The notes beneath the pieces were generated by a model, which worked only from the letters and a program-made list of their open reading frames with translations, did not search any database and had not been told where the DNA came from. The translations under genes were made by a program, and so were the position numbers. A stretch of 64,000 nt of DNA from Ascoidea asiatica. Taxonomy: Eukaryota; Ascomycota; Saccharomycetes; Ascoideales; Ascoideaceae. The DNA is taken from positions 569,788-633,787 of the forward strand of contig BCKQ01000011.1 in NCBI GenBank assembly GCA_001600695.1, read 5' to 3'. This document shows positions 1-11,001 of this stretch, one piece after another. Position 1 is the stretch's first letter. The number at the start of each line of letters is the position of its first letter.

Positions 1-825
1 AAAACAATCACAAATAGTAAAATTAATGACTTGATTTTCAGAAGTGGCGTTAAAGCTTACTTGAGTGAGTTTTCTAAGAAGGAAATTGAATTAAAATTAG
101 CATCAAAATTCGAAGCTATTGCTCTAAATTTTAGTCTTGTTTCAAAGTGGACATCATTGTTAGCCGTTGATGAAGTTGAAAAAATTTCAGATGAATTTGA
201 AGAAGTTGATGGAAAATTTGGTGCAGGAGTTTCCTCATTCACCCATATGAAAACCTCAATTAATGCTCTTCAAAGGTTTGCAGCTTCACCCATGAGATTA
301 TCAAATTTACCTGGAGAAGTTGGTGTAAGAACTTCAGCTAGTTTTACTCAAATGAGTAGTGCTTCATTCTCAGTAACTTCTCAAAGTTCAAACCGATTTT
401 CTCAAGCTCCAAGCTTATTTTCCCAAAAATTAAACCCATTACCTTATTCTTTTGCTAATAAAAAAGCCATCAATGTTACTACCTCAATTTCAAATAGAGA
501 ACAAGAAGGGCTTATAGGAACCTGTATGGGAAATAGCAAATTGCCGAAATCGAGCCCAAGAACAAATATTTCTCTCCTTTCTGATTCTGAAAAACTTCTT
601 AAGATCATTGAATATCAAAAGTTCGATGGTTCTTTTGAAAAATTACCCAAAGAGTTATTTGACGAAGTTATTAAGGATTCAAAAAATGCAATTGAGTATG
701 ACAATTGTGATACTTTAACTTTAACCAAGTTGATTGTTAATTACTGCAAGGATAAATTAAGTGAGCTAGAAGGGATCTGGAAATTAGCTCTTAGTAAAAG
801 CGAAAAGTATATAGAAAGAAATTAA
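1..825 (+). CDS. VIT/vWA-domain-like protein, C-terminal part
   Basis: The frame is open to base 1, so the gene starts outside the window; 274 codons are visible. Residues about 20-65 carry a pattern (L-A-S-K-x-x-A-I then S-K-W-T-S-L-L-A-V) resembling the segment after the von Willebrand A domain in VIT/vWA proteins, where S-K-Y-T-S-F-V-A-V is typical. The last 65 residues (Q-K-F-D-G-S-F-E, then an L-T-L-T-K-L helix and a closing Lys-rich helix) match the C-terminal region of the same family. Between them is a Ser/Phe/Gln-rich linker. Fungal members are cytoplasmic and poorly characterised. The frame is intact to a TAA. The family call rests on motif memory and has not been searched. Confidence 0.7.
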   Translation, partial: KTITNSKINDLIFRSGVKAYLSEFSKKEIELKLASKFEAIALNFSLVSKWTSLLAVDEVEKISDEFEEVDGKFGAGVSSFTHMKTSINALQRFAASPMRLSNLPGEVGVRTSASFTQMSSASFSVTSQSSNRFSQAPSLFSQKLNPLPYSFANKKAINVTTSISNREQEGLIGTCMGNSKLPKSSPRTNISLLSDSEKLLKIIEYQKFDGSFEKLPKELFDEVIKDSKNAIEYDNCDTLTLTKLIVNYCKDKLSELEGIWKLALSKSEKYIERN

Positions 826-1450
826 GTAAAACCTTTGAATAAAATCTTTTTTTTTTTTACCAAAGATAGAAATAATTACTGTAGCCTTTTTATAGTAAAA
901 TGATTTACTCTGACTAATAAACAAATAAGTGGTTATTATTTCAAGTGAATATTTATGCTTTTAACAATTCCAATAGTTAAGCTGTTTTGATTGAAACCTA
1001 CCTTTCATTGTTTGAATAAATTAACTCAATTTCTTTTTTTTTTATTTATTTGTGAGTATTTCGATATACGGCAATCTTTCAGCATTTACGGAACTCTCCT
1101 TTAAATTTTTATATCTCACTTTAATCAAACTTTTTTTATTCAATTTAAAAAACTACAAACGATAGCATCTATGACTATTCACTCAAGTTTATACTTTTTT
1201 TTTGCAATTAATGCTGAATGTTATTGGCAAAAATAAGAAAAATTGCATTCAGAGGCAAACATAATCTAAGAAACTGGAAATGACTATTAAGTAAGAAAAG
1301 CTTCACTTTAAAATTTACCATGTCTTAGGCCTAAAATTGTACTTCATATATAAATTTTGGGTGGCTTCTAGTTTTATTCATACTTATTCATAATTTTAGC
1401 TGATTAACTATTAAATAAAGAAATTTAGAAATTGATATTTCATATAACAA
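826..1450. other. AT-rich intergenic region
   Basis: No plausible gene on either strand. It contains homopolymer T runs and separates the VIT/vWA-like gene from the F-box/LRR pseudogene. It probably holds the terminator of the first and the former promoter of the second, but no specific motif stands out. Confidence 0.6.
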
Positions 1451-3732
1451 ATGATTCAATTGGAATCTTTACCATCTTGTGCATTAATATAAATATTTAA
1501 TCAGCTTCCTTTAGATAAAGTCATATTATTCTCATTATCAGAAAAATCAAACGAAGCTAGTTTTTCCTGTGCAAGATTATACAGAAATATAAAAATTTTG
1601 ACAAATGTTGCTGAATATCATCAGCCTATGAGATCAAAAACTTCTGATACCAAGGAGTTTTTGAATTTATCATATGAAATAGATACAGTCAATTGCTCAA
1701 ATAACTAGGTCACATTAAATAAAATATTGTCAGTTTCAAATTCAAAATTCATTGAAAATTTGGTCATTATTGTTGTTTATGATTCTTTTCTTTTTCAGAA
1801 TGATTTGATATTTTATAAAAATTTGAACAATCTAAGTTCTTTGAAAATAGTGAATACCTGTGAAGACTTCTATGTTCCTAGTTTTTCAGAATTGGGAAAT
1901 GCAGATGAAGATGCTTATAATTATGAAGATCAAACCGAAGATAAATGTGAAGAGAATGATAATGCAAGAAAAATGTATTCTCGGCTTGTAATTGCAATGA
2001 ATGATTTAGGAAATACTGATACTCATTTTGCATTTCATTTAATGAAAGATTTTCTTTTTCCTAACCTTAATGGATCTATTTTATATAAATTGGATTTATC
2101 CTCTTGTTCATTTAATTGAGAGTCATTAAATTATTTTAAGAAAGATAATTTCAATAAATTCAAGAATTTAATTAATTTAAATTTAAGTGGTAATAAATTG
2201 AGAAGAAATGATCTAGATTTTTTGAAATACTTTCCGAGATTGAAATTCTTAAATTTATCTAATAATTATGATACAGGAAATCGCGAATTTGAAGATTTGA
2301 CTGAATTTTCAATCCTTTCAAATTTAAAGAACTTAGAATCTTTAAATTTGATGAGAACAAATTTAAAGTCAATTCCTAATGATATAAATATGCTTAAAAG
2401 TTTGAAATGTTTAAATTTATCATTTAATTCTATCGATGAAATAACTAAAGATCTCGAAGCTCCAAATTTAGTTCATTTAGGCCTTAGTAATAATACAATT
2501 AAGAAAATTTCATCTGAGTTTTTAAAATCTCTAAAAAATTTACTATTTTTAAAGTTGGAGAAGAATAGTTTGGTGGAGACTGCTTTCTTGAAAGAAGTAA
2601 CCAATTTAACATATTTAAATTTAGCATATAATAACATTTATGAATTAGGAAATTTAGAATTACTGAAAAAATTGAATGTTCTATATCTAAATAATAATAA
2701 TCTTGAAAAAACTCCAAAATGCTTTGAAAATTTCAAAAATTTAACGAAGCTAAGACTACAGGCTAATAATATAAGGAATTTAAAATTTTTAAAACATTTG
2801 AAGCATTTGAAATATCTAAATATTAGTTCAAATAAGATTAAAGAAATTGAAATTTATGACTCTTTGGAATTATTGGAGCTTGATTTATCTTACAATGAAA
2901 TCACAGAGTTTCCACAGGAAATTAACCAAAGTTTAAGAAAATTGAATTTGAGTCATAATAAAATCAGAGACTTGAAAAGTTTTGATTTTGAAAACCTATA
3001 TCATCTAGATGTTTCTTATAATCAAATAAAAAAATTACTAGTTTACAAGGAGTCTATAACTTAAAATCTTTTAATCTTAGTTATAATAAATTAAAAGATA
3101 TTTCAAAAAAGTTTTTACTATTGCAAAGTTTACTTGTTTTAAACTTGTCTGATAATTTCATTAAAAAAATGGAAAACTTAGAAAACTTTGAAAATTTGAA
3201 AGATTTAAATATTTCCAGTAATAAACTAATTAAGATTGAGAATATCCAAGGTCTTGAAAACTTAGAAACTTTAAGCTTGGATTCAAATTTCATTACAAAT
3301 CTAACAATTACTTTTTCCAGCAATAACAAATTAAGAGTTGTAAATTTAAATAACAATTCAATTACCGAAATACATTTCGAAAATCTAAGAGCTTTAAATT
3401 CATTAAAAGAATTGAATTTATGTGGTAATAAGTTTAGTTTCATTGAAGAATTAGATCTTGATAACATGTTAAAGTATATACCAAATTTGGAGACTTTGAA
3501 AATAGACATAAAGAAATTCGAAAATTATAGAAATGGAATATATGAAATTATTATGAAGGACCAAACTTATGAAGCAATTACTGATAAATCTATTTCATTC
3601 AACGGAAGATATGTTCTTCAATTGGATGAAATACTCAATTATGAAGAAGAGGCTTCTTCTGATGATGAATTTGACCAATTTAATGATTTTGGTGAATCAG
3701 AGCTTAGCGACGCTGGATCTATAAATTATTGA
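1451..3732 (+). pseudogene. F-box / leucine-rich-repeat protein, decayed
   Basis: One coherent protein of about 760 codons can be followed from the ATG at 1451. The N-terminus has an F-box-like stretch (L-P-S-C-A-L-I, I-F-N-Q-L-P-L-D, C-A-R-L-Y). From about 2150 to 3520 come some 18-20 leucine-rich repeats of 22-23 residues (L-x-x-L-N-L-S-x-N-x-I). The tail is acidic (E-E-A-S-S-D-D-E-F-D). The frame is broken by TAA 1490-1492, TAG 1706-1708 and TGA 2117-2119. A one-base slip in the A7 run near 3028-3034 moves the last 230 codons to another frame. F-box/LRR proteins recruit substrates to SCF ubiquitin ligases (family knowledge). A shorter functional LRR gene from about 2120, or assembly errors, cannot be excluded, but three in-frame stops favour a pseudogene. 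Confidence 0.68.
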
Positions 3733-4019
3733 AAATAAATATACAGAATACCTTTCACGTTATTGTGTTTATTAGCTATTCAAGGAAAATAATGATTTGT
3801 TAATTTATAAATTTAAGGGTTTCCCTTAGAATTTTTTAATGCAAATTCTAAAGTTTAGTGTTAAAAATAAAAAAATAGCCATGCTTATTTTTGTATCTTT
3901 TATTCACTGGAGCCTGTCTGTTGAATTATTTAAGATACTTAATAAATACTTCACCAATGGCTATAAGTCTATAAACCCCAAAAGAGTAATTTACGAAAAG
4001 TTGAATAGGCTCGAAATAC

Positions 4020-4190
4020 TCGAGTTTCTCCATGGTAGTAACTGTTTCTGGAAATAGAGACGACTGCCCTTCTTTCCTTTGGATATTCACATAGCTCTGC
4101 ACTCTCGGTAACACAGCCAAAAAACCACCGACCCAGGACTCCTGTCTCAACGCGGGCTTCGATTTCCTGAAAGTCAAGAATTCATCAGCC
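4020..4190. other. GC-rich island, possible ncRNA or relic
   Basis: About 170 bases with near-balanced composition inside sequence that is roughly three-quarters A+T. An 83-codon frame crosses it on the minus strand (about 4177-3926), but its 3' half is AT-rich and it resembles no family I know. A palindromic CTCGAAATACTCGAG sits at 4011-4025. It could be a structured RNA, a transposon scrap like the other GC-rich relics in this window, or a small exon. I cannot choose. Confidence 0.3.
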
Positions 4191-4456
4191 TAATTTATAA
4201 AGATGAAGGCCAGAACAGAAATGAAAGGGAGAATTAATCTCCCTAATCTTAGATATCGATAAATGGTTCAAAATACAGAATGGTATCACTGATAGAGATA
4301 GTGTGATAATGAAATATGAAATATATATTCTCAATAAAATATAATTTCAAAGAATAAACTAAAAGGAAAAGAAGCTTTAATATTAGTATTAAAGGAAGAG
4401 TCTTTCCTTTTTTATTATTGAAAATATTGCTTCTTTTTAAACCTTTGGTCATTAAA

Positions 4457-4526
4457 TTCATTTAATTATACTTAAATAATTAACTAGTTCATTTAATTAT
4501 ACTTAAATAATTAACTAGTTCATTTA
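4457..4526 (+). repeat. 31-bp tandem repeat in the DUF1989 promoter
   Basis: Two exact 31-bp units (4457-4487 and 4488-4518), each starting TTCATTTAATTATACTTAAA, followed by a partial third TTCATTTA. The array ends about 34 bases before the ATG at 4560, so it lies in the promoter or 5' leader. An exact duplication implies a recent slippage or duplication event. Confidence 0.9.
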
Positions 4527-4559
4527 TAAATTCATTTATCCCAGCTTATACTATTCAAA

Positions 4560-5471
4560 ATGTCTTCCCAATCTAATACTATAACTAAAACTGGGCTTCC
4601 TACATCAGTTCCAGCATACTTGCCAACTAAGGATAGTCCCTTATATGCCGATAGAGAATTTTACACCAAAATTGGTAATGCTGAAAAAAAATTAATTTTA
4701 AAAGAGACAGTTCCAATTAGATCAGGTAGGGCCTGGAAAGTACCAAAAGGTCATATTTGTAGAATTGTTGCTCCAGAAGGTCCTCAGGTTGGTGATTTAA
4801 ATATTTTCAACTACAATAATCCAAGAGAAAGATTATGGGCTGCAAGAACAAGACAATTACATTCGGCTCATGTATCTAAATTTGATAGACTATGGTCAAA
4901 CTTACCATATTTAAGACCTTTAGTTACAATAACTGGTGATTCAATAGATTATGGTTTAGATAATCAAGGAGGTAGATGTCATGATTTATTAGGAACTAGA
5001 TGTGATCCATATGTTAGAAATCTTTTATCTGGTATTGATTTTGACTTTCATTGCCATTCCAATTTAACCAGAGCCATTTTACCTTATGGTTTAACTGAAT
5101 TTGATGTACATGATGTTTTAAATGTGTTTCAGCTAACAGGTTTGAATGATAAAGATCAATATTTTATGGAGCCTTGTCCCGCTAAAGCTGGCGATTATTT
5201 TGAATTTTTTGCAGAAACAGATTTACTATGTGCTCTATCTGCTTGTCCAGGAGGCGATTTATCTAAATGGGGATGGGAAGAAGGAGATAATTCAGAAAGT
5301 ACAACTGAAGATGCGAAAGAAGATCTCGACATGGTTGAATGTTGTAGACCCTTAGAGTACCAGGTATATGAAATTGTCGATAAACAATTATTAAAAACTT
5401 GGAAAGAGCCACAACCTTCAAAATATAAAGGAAATCATGGCCTTAAGTATCCTGTTTTTGAAAAACCTTAA
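4560..5471 (+). CDS. DUF1989 / urea carboxylase-associated family protein
   Basis: Intact 303-residue protein with an ATG start and TAA stop. It matches the DUF1989 family end to end: G-R-A-W-K-V-P-K-G near residue 55, G-P-Q-V-G-D-L-N near 75, A-A-R-T-R-Q-L near 95, G-G-R-C-H-D near 140, F-H-C-H-S-N near 161, and K-A-G-D-Y followed by S-A-C-P-G-G-D near 205-232. The conserved Cys and His residues are the likely metal or active-site ligands of the family. Members often neighbour urea carboxylase/allophanate hydrolase genes in bacteria and are thought to act in urea or guanidine nitrogen use. The exact reaction in yeasts is not settled. An acidic insert (about residues 240-255) follows the last motif. 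This is the only clearly intact host gene here. Confidence 0.9.
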   Translation: MSSQSNTITKTGLPTSVPAYLPTKDSPLYADREFYTKIGNAEKKLILKETVPIRSGRAWKVPKGHICRIVAPEGPQVGDLNIFNYNNPRERLWAARTRQLHSAHVSKFDRLWSNLPYLRPLVTITGDSIDYGLDNQGGRCHDLLGTRCDPYVRNLLSGIDFDFHCHSNLTRAILPYGLTEFDVHDVLNVFQLTGLNDKDQYFMEPCPAKAGDYFEFFAETDLLCALSACPGGDLSKWGWEEGDNSESTTEDAKEDLDMVECCRPLEYQVYEIVDKQLLKTWKEPQPSKYKGNHGLKYPVFEKP

Positions 5472-5684
5472 ATTTATATAACCACTTCATTGAAAAATAT
5501 AATAACAAAATGTTTATTTAAAGAAGCTTCAGTAGAAATGATATTTTTAAAAGGTACGTAGAAGACCAACTGGAAAATAAGGGTCTGTCAGTTAGGCTTC
5601 CAAGTAAATGACGTCCCAAATATTTAAAAAAGCACAGGAAAAATCTCACCTGTATTTTTTTAAATACGGGGACGAGAAGAAAAA
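5472..5684. other. 3' flank of the DUF1989 gene
   Basis: No gene. It contains the inverted repeat at 5620-5667 and ends where the terminal repeat of copia element 1 begins. Confidence 0.6.
5620..5667. repeat. imperfect inverted repeat (19-bp arms)
   Basis: The arm at 5620-5638 (ending AAAGCACAGG) pairs with 5649-5667 (starting CCTGTATTTT) at about 16 of 19 positions around a 10-base loop. It lies 150 bases after the DUF1989 stop. It may be a 3'-end hairpin or a remnant of a small inverted-repeat element; there is no other evidence of function. Confidence 0.6.
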
Positions 5685-5909
5685 CAATAAGAAATATAAG
5701 TATATTTTGTCTTACTAACTATAAAAGTGGTAAGAAGATGACTAAGTTTCATCTTTGCAGATAGACAACTTAAATAGTTACCTAAAACATAAACCGAGCA
5801 TGTTTTAGGTAATCAGGTGACTCGTTGGACAGATGTTACATGTTATAGATATCACATGGTTAGGCAAACTTTATTAGCCACACAAAGGCTTGTTTAGCCT
5901 AATTTAATT
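5685..5909 (-). repeat. element 1 terminal repeat (3' LTR)
   Basis: Nearly collinear with 15874-16098, sharing for example TAAAAGTGGTAAGAAGATGA. The two copies differ at roughly one base in ten, so the insertion is old. The ends are not the usual TG...CA, so either the true LTR is slightly longer or its ends have decayed. Confidence 0.8.
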
Positions 5910-6589
5910 CACCTCCATAAACAGGAATTTTTGGTGGATGATGACAATTAAGGAGAGTGAGCTTTTAAAAAAAAAGTAGTTGTGCCTTACTCAATGAGCT
6001 TCACCTCCATATTCTAATAAGGAATACATCATGGAGTAAGGGTTGTTGAAACAAGAAATCATGAAAAGAATAAAACAATAGAAAATCTTTCTTTACCAGT
6101 AAATAACAACTGAGGAGAAAAAAGACAAAAACAAGGAGAAGAATTAAAAGAAAAACAAGAAAGATTAAAATAAATATAAGAAAAAAAAAAACATAATTGA
6201 GATTAAATTGAAATGCACCTCCATAAACCGAGAACATTCAAAATGTTTTTAAAACTTATTAAAAGAAAAGCAAACCAAAAAAAGGTGATTAGCTAAAAAG
6301 GAGCAGGATTAAAGGTCCACATAAAATAGTTTCAAAATAAATACATTAATTGACAGGAAAAAGAAATTATTATTGAATACATCTGAGAGTAATGAAACAA
6401 ACTTAATCTATAACAGTATCTTATTTGAAATTTAAATTATTTATAAAGCATTGACATCATTTATTATAACAGTCTTATTTCAAAATTGCGTAGCAAGTTA
6501 AAAGGGCTAGTTAGGTTCAGAGAGAATTTTAATAAACATGTATCTATGCTCAAAGGCATTAGTTAGTACAAATAGCTCTAATTAGGCTT
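5910..6589 (-). other. element 1 3' untranslated region
   Basis: Between the end of pol and the 3' terminal repeat. It is purine-rich (long AAAGAA and AGGA tracts at 6050-6260) and carries CACCTCCAT near 5910, 6001 and 6212, twice followed by AAAC. No gene. Confidence 0.5.
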
Positions 6590-8353
6590 ATAAATATTGA
6601 ATTTCAGTAATTCTAACTGGAGGTTTAGAAACTATCAATTCAGCTAAATGAGGGAAGGTTGCATGAGTAAGACATTTTGTAAAAATATCAGCAATATTAT
6701 TTAAAGTGTTAACATATTTGACCCTTTGCTCTTATTTGTAGATTCTGTCAGAAATTAATAAAAATCTTTGTTTGATATGAGCTTTTACTTTATCTTTCCC
6801 AGTATCTGTTGTCCAATAAGTAAGACCTTTAATATCAACAAAAATTGTAGTAGGAAAAATTTTGATATGTAATTTTTTAATAATAGGTAATTGCAAACGC
6901 GAGTTAAAATATGATTTTTTGTTAAAACTGTTATTTGGATCCTCTGAATATGTGAAAGAATCAAGTCTTCAGATGAACCACACAAGGTGTCTGGTGTTCT
7001 TAGAGCTATATGCAAGGGCATGCAGTTCTAAATCTGAGGAAGATTGAGGAGGAGCAGCTGCAAATTTAGAACCCCAGTTCCAAAGTATATTACCAAACAT
7101 CGTAATAGTACCAATAACAGATTGAGCACCAGCAGCATAATGGGCATCAGAGAAGGTTATTAAGTTATTTTAATTAGATCCATGAAAGTAGAGGCCCAAT
7201 GTGATTGAATTCCTTATATATTTTAGCATATGTAGAGCACATATGTAATGAGATTCATTATAATTCATCATATGTCTGGTTAGAATGTGAACATATTGTG
7301 TTATTTTAGGTCGACAAAATCTACATAAGTGAATCAAAGTTCCAACTATTTGGCCATAAGGAAATCTTTTCATTTCTTTAAAATTTTTATTTTTTTCAGA
7401 AATGATTTTAAGAGTTTTAAATGAGTCATTATATGGTACATTGAGATTATCTTTGTTTGTATTGATTAGGAAAGTATCTATTAATTGATGAGAATATTTT
7501 TCTTGATTTAAGAATATATAACCCTTGTCTCTGTTGTAATCAATTTGTAGTCCAAGAAAATTTTTTATTTCACCTAATAATTTGATATCGAATAAAAGTT
7601 TCAAATCAGTTTTAGTAATTTCCATTGCTTTCATTGAAGAAGCAGTAAAGATAATGTCGTCAACATAAACAACAACTATTATTAGACCAAAGATAGAATG
7701 AATATACCGGAAACCTTTTCATCTTGAGTGTAGAATTTGGATTCTAACTGATCCTTTAATTGTAGATACCATTCTCTTGGTGCTTGATGAAGGCCATAAA
7801 TACTTCCAGTTATTTTGTATATAGAATTAGGATATTGTTTGTTAATAAACCTTTCAGGTTGATGAACATAAAGTGTTTCTTTAATTTTACCTCTCAGAAA
7901 GGCTGAAGGAACATCTCCAGTTTCAATAAACCAATTTTTTTGAGCACATATTGTAATTAATGTGAGAAAAATCTTATTAGGACAGACAGGTGCATAGGTC
8001 TCACCGAAGTCTCTTCCATGTTTTTGACGATGACCTTGAATCACCCATCTTGCTTTTCGTTTTAATTCAGGATTACACTTCATTTTAAGTATCCATCTTC
8101 CTCTCAAAATTGAAACTTTATTGATAGGTTTTGGAATTAGTTCCCAAACTTTGAAATCATTGAAGGAATTGAATTCACGAGTACAAGCTTCAAGCCAAAG
8201 TTTTTGAATATTGGATGGTAAATCTTGAACTGCCTTAAAATTTACTGGTTCCTGATTTAGTTTCTTGATGTTTCTTATATAGTGGCCTCCAATATTGTGA
8301 TCTAAAATTTCATACAAAGAAGATGATTTAAATGGAAGAGCTGTTTGACACAA
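6590..8353 (-). pseudogene. element 1 reverse transcriptase and RNase H
   Basis: The segment 8353-7682 gives the copia RT fingers and palm (R-G-R-W-I-L-K-M-K, A-R-W-V-I-Q-G-H, F-G-E-T-Y-A-P-V, D-V-P-S-A-F-L-R-G, S-I-Y-G-L-H-Q-A-P-R-E-W). A frameshift near 7680 moves on to V-V-V-Y-V-D-D-I-I (the catalytic Y-V-D-D, about 7654-7673) and the connection domain to 7170. RNase H continues in broken frames to about 6590 (S-D-A-H-Y-A-A-G-A, W-N-W-G-S-K, D-I-F-T-K-C-L). These enzymes copy the element RNA into cDNA inside the virus-like particle. Catalytic motifs survive but the frame does not. Confidence 0.85.
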
Positions 8354-8979
8354 CTTCTAATAAAATGTTTTGACTCAGAGGAAAATGTTTCTTTTATTAA
8401 TACTTCATCTAATGTATTGGATTGATATAAATGGAGAAGTTCTTCCTCAACAGAAACACGTGTTAGGAATGAACCATCATTCTCGATTGGAATAGCTTTA
8501 AGGATTGTATAATTAGAATAACGTTTATCAGTATTATTGTAGTTTTTATTGAATACAGAACAAAGGTCATTTTGAGATAACTCAGAGTTTAATAAACAAT
8601 TAACAGTAGATATATTTGAATTAAATTTTGAGATTTGAGATAGTAAGTTATTGTTATAGTTTAGAATTGGATTAAGGTCATCAAAAGAAATATTTTTTGT
8701 TAAAAATGAATACTGGATTAAAAGATATGGAGCCATTCTGATTGGAGATTTTATTAGAAAATTTTTTACGGGAGTTGTAGTAGAGTTTTCATTTTGAAAG
8801 GAAGGTTTTATAAAATCTGTATTTGACGATTTATGATTTTTATTAATAGGGAAAATAGAAACTTTATCAGAAGATGTTACTTGATTAGATAAACAAGCTG
8901 GGTTAGGAGTTAAAGAGTTTTCATTAGATAACTTAAGATTAAATTTATTCAATTCAAATATAGAGTTATTTTTATCCAA
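8302..8979 (-). pseudogene. element 1 integrase-RT linker
   Basis: 225 codons of Ser/Asn-rich, low-complexity sequence without recognisable motifs. It lies where copia polyproteins have the variable integrase C-terminal tail and linker before RT. It overlaps the start of the RT frame by about 50 bases in another phase, so a frameshift lies near 8330. The stretch 8980-9632 continues this linker in broken frames. Confidence 0.6.
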
Positions 8980-9632
8980 ATTTTTTGGAAAAGAGTTATT
9001 ATTAGAGACGTTTGTATCAGAATCATTTAAATCATGTTTAAACGGTGAGTTTGTTTAACTGGGTGAGATAGGAAAAACAGAAGGAGGTTTAGGAGTGGTG
9101 TGAATTGAGTTTTTTAAAATTTCAGAGATGAAGGTGTTAGCTTTATTTTCAATTGACTGATAAGAAGGAATTTTTCTTTGAGATAATTTTTTTTATTGAC
9201 AAGTGGTATAGATGTAGAAAAATTGAATGTAACCTGATTTGAAGGAAAAGTTTGGAAGGTTTTTTTGGTAAAAAGGAAGGGAAACTTTTTTGGTATTTGT
9301 GGAAGAGGTATTAGATCTATTAATGAAGTCAGAAGTAATGGTATTCAGTAAAGAGTTCCCGTTAACATCAATAAATTAATTAGATGAATTATCAGAGCCA
9401 TTATTAGAAATTCTAAGTTTATAATCAGTAAAAAATCCTTTAGTTTCATAGTAATCAGATTTTTTGAAAGAAACTTTAATTGGAGGTTGAAAGTCATTAT
9501 GATAGGCAGAAACAGAATGGTTTGAATTTCATTTAGAATCAGGAGGAATTATCTGAATTTTGTTTAACTCTAATGTCATATCGAGAGCTTTGAATAGTTT
9601 CTGGTTTTTGTCTTGATTGATGACAACTGTAA

Positions 9633-10565
9633 TCATGATTTACATAAATCAGGATTTAAATAAAGGTGACCAAGTTGAGATCTATGTTCACAAAGATAAA
9701 TGCCTCTACCTTGTTTAGAAGTGTTAGAACTTTGGAGTCTAACAGACTCTTTAGTTGTAAAAATTAATGAACCAAATTCATAGAATTGGTGAATTGAAGG
9801 TTTATAGTTATATTGCAATTCGAGGGGAGTAATTTTGTTATTATTATGTAGAGATTTGTTATGCCTATCCATTGAAGCAAAAATAGCAAATTCCCAAAAT
9901 TCATCAGGAAGACCAGAAGAATCTAATAAGGTTCTACATATAGTGAACAAGGTTCTATTAGCTCTTTCAGCAAGACCATTTTGAGTACTTCTGTAACCAA
10001 CAGTAGATCTTTGATCAGTTCCATCCAAGAACAATTTTTGATTAATTAAACTCTTAACAAATTCTGCACGTTGATCGCTGAGTAAAAAGGTAGCTTTATA
10101 TTGGAAAATGTTTTTTAGATGGTTAAGAAAAAATGTTAAATAGATAGCAGATTCTCCTCTTTAGTGTATAGGTTTGGCATAAATAAACCTTGTAAATTTA
10201 TCAACAATAACTAAAATGTATTTATAACCTGTGATACTAATAGGAGATATGGGACCAATAGGATCCACTTAAATAATTTGATTAGGTTTAGTAGCAACAA
10301 ATCTTGATTTAGAAGCAATTTTATCATTAGTATTATTTCTTTGACAGATTTCGCAAGTAAAGTCTTTATTAGAAATCTTAAGATTTTTGTGATTAATTGC
10401 ATTAGAATCAATGAGTTTTATTATACTAGTAAGAGGAAGATGATTGAATTTATGATGGATTTGAAAGTTATTTTTTAACGAGTTAATTCTGAAATTAGAG
10501 TTACTCTCAATGAAATTATTTAAGCAAGAATTATAGGATTTGCAGAAATTTAAAGAAAAACTACT
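9633..10565 (-). pseudogene. element 1 integrase
   Basis: The N-terminal zinc finger is visible (H-H-K-F-N-H, then C-E-I-C-Q). It is followed by the core with all three catalytic acids: V-D-P-I-G-P near 10265, L-S-D-Q-R-A-E-F near 10050, and N-G-L-A-E-R-A-N-R-T-L near 9960. An in-frame TAA directly precedes V-D-P-I-G-P, and there are frame changes between 10210 and 10034. Integrase inserts the cDNA into the chromosome. The core closely resembles Ty1-type integrases. Confidence 0.85.
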
Positions 10566-11001
10566 TTAGGTGTTATTTAATTGACAATTCGCAATGATTA
10601 ATTTGTTATTATTATCATCATAGGTCCAACACTCAAAGCCAAATTTATCAGTTTTAAAACCAATGATATCAGAATGTTGAAGAGGAGTTATAACGGTATC
10701 AGAACCATCGGGAGTATAGTAAACACTTGAGAAAGTCATCTTTATAATTTTATTATTAACTACAATATAGCCAATGATATCACCTTTTCCAATTAATTGG
10801 TTAGGAGAACAAGAATAGTTGTAAATGGTTTTAGTATTTGAAGAGCTAAAAGATACATAATTATGAAATATATAATTATTTCCAGTTACACTAAGATCAG
10901 CACCTGAATCTAAAAGTATTGAAAAGCAATTTGTTGAATTTGAAGCAAGATTGTTAAGTTTAGCTGTTTTAAAAGAATTAATAGATATGAAGGTATTGAT
11001 C
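10566..11001 (-). pseudogene. element 1 aspartic protease
   Basis: The frame reads F-S-I-L-L-D-S-G-A-D-L-S-V-T-G (about 10878-10925), the D-S-G-A active site of retroelement proteases that cut the Gag-Pol polyprotein. It lies in a different phase from the gag-like frame upstream, which overlaps it. A programmed or accidental frameshift therefore separates them, as usual in Ty1-type elements. Confidence 0.8.

Larger units (their letters stand above)
3733..4559. other. intergenic region upstream of the DUF1989 gene
   Basis: No convincing gene. The stretch 4020-4190 is clearly GC-richer than its surroundings (see the separate entry). The last 100 bases hold a 31-bp tandem duplication just before the DUF1989 start codon. 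Short frames on both strands are of low complexity. Confidence 0.5.

Noticed and set aside
3081-3509. 142-codon frame on the minus strand opposite the LRR region
   Set aside because: A shadow of the Leu/Lys/Asn codons of the LRR gene.
4270-4305. tet-operator-like CACTGATAGAGATAGTGTGAT
   Set aside because: Only a partial match to the bacterial operator in a eukaryotic AT-rich context; chance resemblance.
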